This document shows positions 33,250 to 45,600 of a DNA stretch of 64,000 bases, piece by piece. The translations under genes were made by a program, and so were the position numbers. A model generated the notes under the pieces. The model made no database searches. It was not told the DNA's origin and was given only the letters and a program-made list of their open reading frames with translations. Within the stretch, counting starts at the first letter, position 1. Every line of letters begins with the position of its first letter. Origin of the DNA: Apostichopus japonicus (Eukaryota > Echinodermata > Holothuroidea > Aspidochirotida > Stichopodidae); assembly GCF_037975245.1 (NCBI RefSeq), contig NC_092576.1, positions 13,179,611 to 13,243,610 on the forward strand, in the 5' to 3' direction.

Positions 33250-33519
33250 AGTAAGGGGATGTTGGAGAACTGGCTGAAATGAGGCAAGTCATTGGCCTAA
33301 TACGAAGTTGTGTTACGCTTACCGGTACTCACACTCACTGCTTCTACTTTTCACGGGTCGTGAAGACGCGGTTGGGATGACAATGTGGTCTATAGCCAAG
33401 GGACGGGCCGAGGGTCCCCAGCAATTACTAAAATTATTACACCTATAGAGTATACGTGTGCATCGGACAGATCGACAAGTATGCATTGAAAAATGGGCAG
33501 ATGTACGTTTCGGAGCCTT

Positions 33520-34045
33520 GGTAAATATTGGGGGGGGGGGGGGCTAATCAAGCATTTTCCCCCTCAACTTTTCTATTGGGGGGGCTCAGCCCCCCCAAGC
33601 CCCCCCGGTTCCGCCGCCACTGGTTCCAGAGAACAAGAGCTGTGAGACGTTCCTTACCCATTGTTGATCGGAGAACAGTTTATGCCTTCTCACCGCAGAA
33701 AACGATCTCTCATGAAGAATTCGTCGGCGCATCCTATGCAGCCTACCGCTCTGCCACCTCACCGCCCAAAACAATTCGAACACCACCTCAATTTTGAAAC
33801 TTTTCGGTCTGAAAATTGAGATTTTTAGGCATTTTTTGCACGTGTAGCACGCGTGCACACTATAGTTCATTTGACGGAAAAGACACTACTGGCTGACTTG
33901 TAAGGATAACCGCCCTTCTGACGTCCTACATGTTTAAAATTGGCGTTTAATTAAATTATTTTTTCTCTCTTTTTTTTTTTTGGCCAAGAGCAGGGGGGTC
34001 CGGACCCCCTGGACCCCCCCCCCCCCCTGGATCCGCGCCTGCGGC
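33520..34045. mobile_element. hAT-like fragments with long G and C runs
   Basis: 33528-33622 ends CCGGTTCCGCCGCCACTG. 33985-34045 is a GGGGTCCGGACCCCCTGG / CCTGGATCCGCGCCTG foldback. Both look like remnants of the same broad group as 31862-33249. Confidence 0.55.
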
Positions 34046-34480
34046 TCTCACATGGATACGTTGGTCAAAAATTAGCATCGAAATCCCTTCCTCATGCTGA
34101 ATCGCTCCAACCAAGAAATCAAACAAACAAAAGGGAAACTGCGCCCTCCCCCCACCCCCTTTGAAAAATAAGAAAAGAAAAAAAGCACTGATAAACAGAA
34201 TTAAATTGTTGACAAGTTCTTGCCAAATTCGAAATGTATATAAATGTCCAATTAAGATCTTTTCGCAATTGACATTAAAATTTATAGAAACATTACGTCA
34301 CTGAGCATGCCTCGAAAATTGATGTTGATTTTAACTTGAATTTATTTGTGACTATTTCTAATACTATGGTTTGATCAAAACTTGTAACACAAAACAAGAC
34401 ACAAGTTAAATCTTACCATACAGATAGATCCATGCATCTCTCTCACCTAGTGAGTTATTCAAAAAACAAAAATCTTAAAG

Positions 34481-34950
34481 GGTGTGCTTTTTCCGAGAAT
34501 TCGCAGAATATCCGTGATTTCTTTTCTACCGCGGGGACAAAAACTATTATCCTAACACACCGTATCATACGCAAACTGGAGCCTATACCGCAATATTTGC
34601 AAAGTTCACACGTCTCATGTCGGTAATCTGACCTAGTTTCCAATGAGGTGCAACAGAAGTGTTAGACACCACCATCGATCCCAGAAAAAAAAAACACACA
34701 GCTTGCTACCGTCGGTAATAAGACACTAGTGTACAGTCAGTACATACAGCTGTGGTCAATACCCACAGCACAGTGTATAAACGATATAGCGATGGACATC
34801 TCAGGTCCAGCTAAAGATAACAAGGCATCACGTTTCATTACTGTCTGCATTTTGTAGCGACACGACCAAAAACGTCACTTGCAAGCAACAGAAAGTTAAC
34901 TTTTTCAGATGGCCGCACGCGGTTTGGGAGCGAGTCTTCAATGCCTTTAA
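34481..34950. mobile_element. chimeric repeat: hAT-MITE piece joined to MITE copy 3
   Basis: 34481-34608 matches 29341-29467 almost base for base. It then switches at CAAAGTTC to the inverted MITE family of 23575-23952, up to GCGAGTCTTCAATGCC. Confidence 0.75.
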
Positions 34951-35363
34951 AGATTTCTGTATCCTTCCCTACGGTGGATGCCAGTAAGTGGTCTTTGGAG
35001 TAGATTTCACTTACCAATTTGTTGATCTATCCTTTTAAAATGTGATCAATTTTGAACGCTTGGCTTAGCTATCAATGTCCTTGATATTTGGGAATTTTCC
35101 TCAAAGTGTAACCTTCTTATTTTGGGGGTAAAGGTGTTAAACTTCCTCTGTGAATCATTCGAGTGGGGTAATATTATAAAGGAAAAAAAAAAAAGCTAAC
35201 AAACCTGAATTACCAAGAACACATCATTCAATCACAGCTATTGCTAGATGCATTCACAAAAGCATCACCCAATTTGAAAACAAAAAAATGCATACCTTTG
35301 CCACACAAACTAACATGTATGATGCATAACATTACAAGGATATTGTTCATACTTTTTATATAT

Positions 35364-35369
35364 TTTATT
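35364..35369 (-). terminator. candidate poly(A) signal of NUP62
   Basis: AATAAA on the minus strand, 1.27 kb past the NUP62 stop and the first clear one I see. The pyrimidine-rich 35370-36639 would then be 3' UTR. Confidence 0.35.
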
Positions 35370-36639
35370 TTAGAAATCAAATTCTGCTACATATCAGAAT
35401 GATATCTCTTTAATGGCTTTCTTCAAGGCACTGCTTATTTTGTGTTCCATCAATTAACATGCATCATATGCACAAACACTTGAAGCGATAGTTCCTACAC
35501 ATCATTAGACCAATGAAATTTCGTCTACCAACCTCAACAAGGGGCAATTTTCATTTAGACGACGGCTTTGAAAAATGTAGGGGCCAGGCATGATGTGTCT
35601 TTAGTTTTAATGTCCAATTTCAAAGACAAGAAGTGCCCCGATATGTCAATGAAAATTACCCCCTTTTTTCGTGAATAAGTGAGGTCGAGAACAAATCCCA
35701 ACCCCCCCCCCCCTTCACACTTTTCCAGTCATTCTAGCCTCATGACCTCATCTTCAAAAGTTACTACCCAACTTCCATTTTGGCTTGACACATATGTAGA
35801 TATAGCGCCCACAGTTTTTTAGTTATCCAGTGACTCATATGCTTGATGGGATTTCTTCCCTTTGCAACTACATAGCACCATCCCCCCCCCCCCCCCGCCA
35901 TACATACGACTCTAGTTCAATGCTTCATGTACATCAAAAATCTCCCGATCTGACGACCTCCTTTACAAGTGATATTTCTTTCATCTGAACATCTAGTCGA
36001 AGGCTTAAACGTATAACATTTCTTTCCTTCTATCTCTTGATAAGGAACAACTTTGATCTTAAGCAAACATTTGAAACTGTCGCCCTCATTTCTTTCCTTC
36101 TTGCCTTTTGAACAATCATGTCATTGTCCAAAGCCTAAGGTACACTGGTTTTCTCTTCTCTCGACTCTCTCACCCCCCCTATTTCAAGAAAAGTTAACCG
36201 TAAAATGGTGGGGCTCTTGCTATTTCTCTCTTTTACCTTTACAAGTTCTAAAACTGAGTTGAGTGCTAAATTTATGCGGGCCACATTTTTTTTTGGGGCC
36301 CTTTCCTGATATCTAAAGTGTTGGAAGCTCTCTTCTGGAAACTAGGCACTAAATGTCGCCCTCATCTTCTTTTCCTTCTAGTCATTACCACTCACTACTT
36401 GAGCTCAGATGTATATTCCGTCCTCTGCTTTGGCTTCCGGCATTTTTCAAGAGATCTCTCCTCCATCTGGCCCCGTAAATGGCACTCTTCAATACTCAAC
36501 TTTGAAAGTTCTTCGACTAGTCATCATCTCGATCAATGTTAAAACACAATACAACGTCTTCTTTCTGTCAGTTTCCATGACCGGTCTCAGGAGGACACTC
36601 GTCTCCGGACGTCAAACTGTCATTCCTTCTCCCGACGTA

Positions 36640-39600
36640 CTAGTCAAAAGCTAGATGCACATTCCGTTCTTGGTCTCTCTTCACGAGTTCGTAGATCCTA
36701 GAGACGTCTTCTACTTTCCCCTGAAGAGAGTCTGTGGAAACAATTAATAATTATATTAACGATGATAATAGACATTTCGCATAGCACCCCGGGATTAGTC
36801 GGACAGTGACATGACCAGCGTGGAAAAGGCAGAGTTTGAGGCGGTGAAATAACAGGGTTAAAGCAGGGGTGGGCAACCTACCGCCCGCGGGTCACAAGCG
36901 GCCCGCTAGTGTTTTTTTTTTTTGCGACCTGTGAGATGTCTCAAGAGCTAGCTGCTTAGAATTTATCTGCACCAATGATGCTGTCAGGTAGGTCTATTTT
37001 CATGAATACAGATTAAAGTACACACACCTATTGCTTGAAAGTCCTCAGAATCAAAGGTTTGAAATCAACAGCAGGTCGTTGTTAGGTGCAGCCCTGTCAA
37101 TCTTTCACTCCTAAAATCTGGCCCATTCATTCAAAAAGGTTGCCCCACCCCTGGGTTAAAGGGAGCGAAACAGTCTGCTGGCAGCTATCAAGAAACAGAT
37201 CTGTGTTTTTGAGGTGGATTTGATAGATGACAGAGACTGACTTAGTGTGACGGATTCGGGTGGAATCGTTTTCAAAGATGGCGTGGCAGCAGAAGCAGAA
37301 CAACAAACAAGATCACTGCCCAATGGCAACTGTCCAGTATAATCTCTAGCTAATTTCATGCTTTAGAAATGGACAGCAGCACAAACTTGATATGGAATGA
37401 CCCATATATATATAGATCTGTCATACCCATTTGCTACACATTTACTTCTTATTAACAGCTTGTAGGGTTCCCAAATACATATACTACTACTGTATTATGT
37501 ACTTGCTCTACTTCTACGTATTCAGCACTTTTGATGGTTTGGTTCAGGTTGGGATGTGATCGGTCCAGGCAGTGTGCCGGCTTGAAAACATGACGTTTTG
37601 GTGTCTCCATTAACTCAAAATATAAAGAAGAAAGGGGGCGAGAGGGGGGGGGGGGGGGGAGGGGGGGTGGACAGAGAAATTCTTACTTGTTGTCTGGTCA
37701 ATCCACTGCAGTGAGTTCATGTGGGCATTGAGAATCTTGGCAATCTGAGCAAGCTTGGGGAAACAAAAGGAAGAAAGCAAACTCAATGAATATTCATCAT
37801 GTAAATGAGCCAGTTTGTTGTCCACATATCTTTAGTTTTTAACCTTTGAAGCAAGCTGGATAAAATTTGAGGAAATACAAGAGCAACATAACAATTATTA
37901 AGGAAGGGTTACATAATATCCGATGGGGCTCTTTATACTCTTTTAACTATTTCAACCCTCGAATACATTTTGAAGATGCCTTGTACAATAACGAAAAGAA
38001 AAGAAAAAACCCTTATTTGATACAAAGTGTCAACACACAGTATGGTCAGTGACTGTGTGCTTCTTAATGCAGGGATGCCAGCAGTGTTTGCCCCTAGGGC
38101 CTGAAAGTTGTGGGGACTTGGATGTCCCAAAAACTAAGCAAAGCTAATGTTGCTAACTTTATGACAATCCAGAGGAAAAAAATGCGGTATAGGCTCCAAT
38201 TTGCCTATGCTACAGTGTGTTAGTATAATAGTTAGAAATTCGTGGAAAAAGCTAAAGCCTGTTTCAACTGATACAGAAAGATCACGTGGAGCCGGAACCA
38301 AATTTCAAAATCGGGAAAATGCCGGAATTGCTGCTATTGCCGGAAATCTGGCATCCCTGTTAATGGGTTTGTGGAGTCTCATGAGTTTCAAGAGGGAAGG
38401 TCTGATGTTGTCCGTGCAATCCGGCAAACCTTGTTGATACTTACCGGGTCCGTGGAGTCCCGGGGTGTGTTGACAGTGTTCATATGCTCGATGATCTCCT
38501 TCAGGTCTTGCACCATCCTCTTTAGTTGGCTATCTACCGTCTCTGCCATCTGATATCTGAGCGAAAAAGGAAGACAATAATTGAAAAAAAAAAAAAAAAA
38601 TTGAAAAAATTCCTTCACTCTTTCTCTCTCTTTCCTTTAGAATGAAAGCAGCTTTGGTGCGGCGTTCGTTTCCAATCGCAGCATTTCCAATGAACACCGA
38701 CATCAAAAAACCAACTTTGAGAGACCATTCAGTTGGAATTTCCTGCCCACCCTTTTTTTTTTCCAAAACCACTAACCGCAGGGTGCTTGGTTTTAGAAAT
38801 CCCACAATAATAATAACTCTGTAGCGCTTCAGTCTGCATATTTTCACAATAACTTGTTTTGCCTCCACAATTAAAAACCCCTCCCCCTTCCCCCACCCCC
38901 TGGAGGCCACGAATGACTTTCATTTTACTCTTAATAAATCAAAGAAGGAACATCAGCACATTCTTTGACGGTCTCAACACGTTCAACTATTAAATCAACA
39001 TCATTTAGCAAAATTCTTGACTAAGATCGCTGGACCAAGTCGTTCTTCGAGATGACACAACAAAATAGATAAACTAAAACCAGAATGCAAACATGCGTTG
39101 TGGTTTCGATGACCTTGTAACACAAGCAGTTTTCTTCATGAATCTAACGTAATGTATAGTGAGGGTGTAGTACACGTTTACAAGGCTTTCACGATTTGAC
39201 CTGTTGTCCCCATATGACCTTTGACTTCCACCAAAATCAAGAGGTCTCTTTTTTTACTCAATGTGGTACTTCTACACACAGAAATATAAAGTCTGCCCAT
39301 AATTCCCTTCTTGAGATATCGTATTTAAAAAAAAAAAAATTAAACACCACTCACGTTCTCTCCCTCTCCAAGTCTGTGTGCTGTGTGTAGGTAGCGCCCT
39401 CTGTGTTCCTCACAGATTCTTCCAAGGGTATCAACATGTCTTCTAGCTCCCTCTGCTGTGCTACCACGTAGTCCAACTCGTGACTTAACCTGTCGATAAT
39501 GGAAACACATAAAAGACAAAGGCAATAGGATGAGACTGAGACGGGGAAAAAAAAATCTGAAATTTATCGATTGCTGTCCTGGGGGAGGGGGTGTCCCCCT

Positions 39601-42600
39601 CCCCTTTAGAAATTTTTTGTCAGGTAAGGAGGGCTTAGATGCAAAATGGTGGACTCTAAATGGAATCTATCACATCACATAACTCGCCAAAAAAGTGTGG
39701 AATTTCTGCTTGTATAATTTATCCATTAGCTTTTTTGAACAAAAAAAAGGCTTTTTTGCTTGCTTTGTGCTACTTGATTCCACCACTGGTCAAATTCGGT
39801 GTTCCTTCCCTTCACAGTCCAGCATGTTCGGCGAAAAAAAAAAAAAAAAAAAAATCAAATCAAATCAAAAAAATAACAAAAAATCATAAAAAATGCGAAT
39901 TACAAGAAAAAACGCGAAAATGAAAAAAAAAAATCGGAAATCCGCGGAAGAGTCTCATGCCTGAATAACAAACACTGCTCATTAACTAAAAAAGATAAGC
40001 TCGGGTAAACTGAATCCACTAGGACTTAGGAACGCCACTGTGGGTCACGATTCTTCTCATGGGTGGGGGGGGGGCAGAGTAACGTGGGGAGTATGCAGCG
40101 GACACATAGACATTAGAATGTCTGGAGAGGTGAACCTATCAAATAGAAAGTAGAGTCTCTGGAGAGGTGAACCGATCAAATAGAAAGTAGAGTCTCTGGA
40201 GAGGTGAACCGATCAAATAGACTTTAGAATCTCTGGAGAGGTGAACCGATCAAATAGACTTTAGAATCTGTGGAATGGTGAACCAATCAAATAGACATTA
40301 GAGTCTCTGCAGAGGTGAACCAATCAAATAGACTTTAGAATCTGTGGAATGGTGAACCAATCAAATAGACATTAGTGTCTCTGGAGAGGTGAACCGATCA
40401 AATAGAAAGTAGAGTCTCTGGAGAGGTGAACCGATCAAATAGAAAGTAGTCTCTAGAGAGGTGAACCGATCAAATAGAAAGTAGAGTCTCTGGAGAGGTG
40501 AACCGATCAAATAGAAAGTAGAGTCTCTGGAGAGGTGAACCGATCAAATAGAAAGTAGAGTCTCTGGAGAGGTGAACCGATCAAATAGAAAGTAGAGTCT
40601 CTGGAGAGGTGAACCGATCAAATAGAAAGTAGAGTCTCTGGAGAGGTGAACCGATCAAACAGACTTTAGAATCTCTGGAGAGGTGAACCGATCAAATAGA
40701 AAGTAGAGTCTCTGGAGAGGTGAACCGATCAAACAGACTTTAGAATCTGTGGACAGGTGAACCGATCAAACAGACTTTAGAATCTCTGGACAGGTGAACC
40801 AATCAAATAGACTTTAGAATCTCTGGACAGGTCAACCAATCAAATAGACTTTAGAATCTCTGGACAGGTGAACCAATCAAATAGACTTTAGAATCTCTGG
40901 ACAGGTCAACCAACCAAATAGACTTTAGAATCTCTGGACAGGTGAACCAATCAAATAGACTTTAAAATCTCTGGACAGGTGAACCAATCAAATAGACTTT
41001 AGAATCTGTGGACAGGTGAACCAATCAAATAGAAAGTAGAGTCTCTGGAGAGGTGAACCGATCAAATAGACTTTAGAATCTGTGGAATGGTGAACCAATC
41101 AAATAGACATTAGAGTCTCTGGACAGGTGAACCAATCAAATAGAAAGTAGAGTCTCTGGAGAGGTGAACCGATCAAATAGAAAGTAGAGTCTCTGGAGAG
41201 GTGAACCGATCAAATAGAAAGTAGAGTCTCTGGAGAGGTGAACCTATCAAATAGAAAGTAGAGTCTCTGGAGAGGTGAACCGATCAAATAGAAAGTAGAG
41301 TCTCTGGAGAGGTGAACCGATCAAATAGAAAGTAGAGTCTCTGGAGAGGTGAACCGATCAAATAGAAAGTAGAGTCTCTGGAGAGGTGAACCGATCAAAT
41401 AGAAAGTAGAGTCTCTGGAGAGGTGAACCGATCAAATAGAAAGTAGAGTCTCTGGAGAGGTGAACCGATCAAACAGACTTTAGAATCTGTGGACAGGTGA
41501 ACCAATCAAACAGATTTTAGAATCTCTGGACAGGTCAACCAATCAAATAGACTTTAGAATCTCTGGACAGGTCAACCAATCAAATAGACTTTAGAATCTC
41601 TGGACAGGTGAACCAATCAAATAGACTTTAGAATCTCTGGACAGGTCAACCAATCAAATACTTTAGAATCTGTGGACAGGTGAACCGATCAAACAGACTT
41701 TAGAATCTCTGGACAGGTGAACCAATCAAACAGACAGAGTCTCTGGAGAGGTGAACCGATCAAACAGACTTTAGAATCTGTGGACAGGTGAACGACCAAA
41801 TAGACTTTAGAATCTCTGGACAGGTCAACCAATCAAATAGACATTAGAGTCTCTGGAGAGGTGAACCAATCAAACAGACTTTAGAGTCTCTGGACAGGTG
41901 AACCAATCAAATAGACATTAGATTCTCTGGACAGGTGAACCAATCAAATAGACTTTAGAATCTCTGGACAGGTCAACCAATCAAATAGACATTAGAGTCT
42001 CTGGAGAGGTGAACCAATCAAACAGACTTTAGAGTCTCTGGACAGGTGAACCAATCAAATAGACATTAGATTCTCTGGACAGGTGAACCAATCAAATAGA
42101 CTTTAGAATCTCTGGACAGGTGAACCAATCAAATAGACATTAGAGTCTCTGGAGAGGTGAACCGATCAAATAGACTTTAGAATCTGTGGACAGGTGAACC
42201 GATCAAACAGACTTTAGAATCTGTGGACAGGTGAACCAATCAAATAGACATTAGAGTCTCTGGAGAGGTGAACCAATCAAATAGACTTTAAGATCTCTGG
42301 ACAGGTGAACGACCAAATAGACTTTAGAATCTCTGGACACTGGACAGGTGAACGACCAAAAAGACTTTAGAATCTCTGGAGAGGTGAACCAATCAAATAG
42401 ACTTTAGAATCTCTGGACAGGTGAACCAATCAAATGCTTTAGAATCTCTGGAGAGGTGAACCAATCAAATAGACTTTAGAATCTCTGGAGCGGTGAACCA
42501 ATCAAATAGACTTTAGAATCTCTGGACAGGTGAACCAATCAAATGCTTTAGAATCTCTGGACAGGTGATCCAATCAAATAGACTTTAGAATCGTGCAATA

Positions 42601-45600
42601 GATTCTAACCGAGGATAAAGTTAATGTTACCAAAATCTTAGATGCTATATCTAGGGATGCACCGGATATCCGGTCCGGCCGGACTATCCGGCCGGATAGT
42701 GAGCAATTATCCGGTTCCGGCCGGATATTTTTCAAAATCCGGCCAGATCTTTTTCAAAATCTGGTCTGAATTATTCCTTAAAAAGGTGTTGGTATTAACT
42801 TAAATCAATGTAAACTATTTCCAAAAATTAATAAAAACATTCAAAGTAAGGAACAAGAGCATCAATGATGCAGTATCTCAATACTGGAAGTTTTAATTTT
42901 GATTCCTAATTTCAAATCTTTGCTCTGTCTCTACAATTATCAATATCAATCATGGTACAACAAATATATAACTTGCATTTTTGCTACTTTGCCACGAATA
43001 GTCTCTGCAGGTTACACTTTATCCTGCTAGTCTTGCCTTTAGCGCTCATTGCCTGTTAGTCAAAAGAACGACGTTGCAAGGTTTAGTAATGTCATAGAAT
43101 ATTTAAGAACTTGTTTTTCATGTGGTATCCTTCATCTTAGGTCAGTCTCTGTTGGACTTTTTGGTCATATAGTTTGATGTCAATGACAACAGCCAAATTA
43201 GAAGAGGCGAACAACTCGACCATATTCTTGATGCCTGCCTTGAGAGCTAGGCCTATTGACCTACTGTATGTTAATGTAGACTGTAGTGGTGACTACCATC
43301 AAAACTGCGTCCACTTCTAGATATCAAAACAACTCCCGTTTTTCCATCTCAATTTTTCGGACATGAAGATTTCATGGATTTATGACTTGGAAAAAATAAT
43401 GTAAAAGAAGATTTCAAGTTTTTATATGCAAGTGATGGGTGGCCTCCTCTTCCCCTAATAGCCACCTCAGTTCCTCTCCATTTTGTTATTTTATTTTAAT
43501 TCTTTGTACATTTGATGTCAAACATTACAGGTTCAAAAGAAAGCTAAACATACTTCTTATAACCTTATACATCTTAGGCCTATATCCTTATAAATAAAAC
43601 ATAACCTTATACAATTTTTATTGTCTTATCAAAGTTGTGATGCTATGGCCGGCTCCTCTTTTATACGTACCCATCAAACAAACTTACCCTGGTCCTTCCT
43701 AGGAAAAGCTGTCTGAACACCAGTACAATGCTAATGTGGCTATCACTGAAAGCCTAATAGGCCTAGTGGCCTATATATATATATATATTTTTTTTTTTTA
43801 AATTGCACTAGGCCTACAGTAAATAGCCTTCAGAAATACAAGAATGTGTATACGTAATTTTACAAAATACATGAAGGGCAATCAAACAAACTTATCATGG
43901 CCCTTGCTCTGAAAAGCTACCTGAACACCATTATAGTGTTCAACCGATTATGCATAACAGAAAATACCGATTACTGATTATTTTTTCATAATCGTACCGA
44001 TTCCGATTATTTGAAAATGAGAAAATATCCCGTTTATACGAAATCGGCAATAAAGTTTGACAGAAACAATTATTGTTGTGATTTTCCCCAGTTCCCTTTT
44101 GCTTCGTTGTTATACAAGGCTCTAAGGTACCATTTTGTATGTACCAAATTACCTCTGGAGTTTCTCGGAAAGAAATTTTTTTTTTTTTTAATTTCCAAAA
44201 TACGGAGATATGACATCCTACCTAGTCAGCACTGTGCTAAGCGAATGGCCTAACCACCTCGACGTAAATGTCACCTGTTAATGGCTTGAAATGGGCTACG
44301 AATAGTTACTCAAAATATCCATCTCAAAAAGTATCTCAGACAAACCATCCATCTGCAATCTTTACCAAAGTGTAAATTTTAATGACATATTGCCTTCATT
44401 CCGACAATATTTTGTACTTATTTTCAGTATTATACCGTTTATGAACAAATAGAAATGTTACGAACTTGAAGTTAAACATACCTATTCGTTACCTATATAA
44501 CTCCATTCAGGTTCAATTAGAATGTGTAGGCTTAGGCCAATCAAACTGAAAAGCAAATTGTACCATCGTAACTTGTTTAAAATTACTCTAAAATGTAATA
44601 CCAGATTGATGTAAAGAAATAATAACAACTAGAAACTACTCCAATATAAAATATAACATTCCCTCTATAAGACATATCACTTACATTACCTTCCAAACAA
44701 ATGCCGATTTCCAGCAAATTGAAAGTTGTAAACTAAGCTACGCAATTTTTTTTTTTTTTTTTTTTGCAAACCGATGGTTAGGCTACATTTCCCATTGACT
44801 TAGTGTGGTTGTTAGGCTAACATGTGGTCGAAGATTGCAGTTTCCGTGGATATTTTTAGTTTTTATTTGCGACACAACTAGAGCGAATAAACAGATGTCA
44901 AGTTTAGATTTCCATGCAGTTGATTTAGTGTGAAGTAAGGCTACTATGTGGTCGGAGATTTGTGAGGATTTTAGGTTATTTTCGCTGGTACTGCAGGCCG
45001 TAATTTACCACGGGAAGTTCCCGGTGATTGTGCGCGACCCTCTCGCACTGCTTCAAATTTTGATGCGGGGTGAGAAAACTGTTTGCGCGATTCGCGATGC
45101 AACTCCTAGCTAAAGCAAACGCATGTCACAATTAATTTTACACAGACACCTGATATAAAGAGGGCGATTTTTTTATATTTCATTTTTCTTTTTCGCACTC
45201 GTAATTGTGCTTTAGGAGGGCTTTTTAGCACTTGCGAGGGCGAATCGCCCGTTGCCCCCGCTTATTTCCTACCCTGTCCAGCACATTCCTGAATTCGCGA
45301 AATTGCTATTGCTGCTATGCTTACTGTGCCAAGAAATATGCAGCCAATAACCACGAAGGAAGCAAAATCGGCGACCCTGGCAGCCTAATTTGATGAAAGT
45401 ATACACTGTGAAAGACGTATAGGGGGTGCCTTTTTTTAATATTTCGTAGTAAAAGAACAAACCTAATTCATCAGTTGATATTTTCAACTTCCATATGTTT
45501 TTGAATAATGATATTTTCACCTTCCATATGTTTTTGAATAATCGGTATGACATAACTGGTATTCCACGTAATTTTTACCGATACCGATTATGTACCGATT

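Noticed and set aside
37156-37359. Possible NUP62 last exon at 37156-37359
   Set aside because: Its frame does not resemble p62. The true last exon is 36640-36731, which joins in phase and ends NVHLAFD.
40106-42593. CRISPR-like array of 37-bp repeats
   Set aside because: The units abut with no unique spacers, lie in an intron of an animal gene and vary among themselves. It is a satellite.
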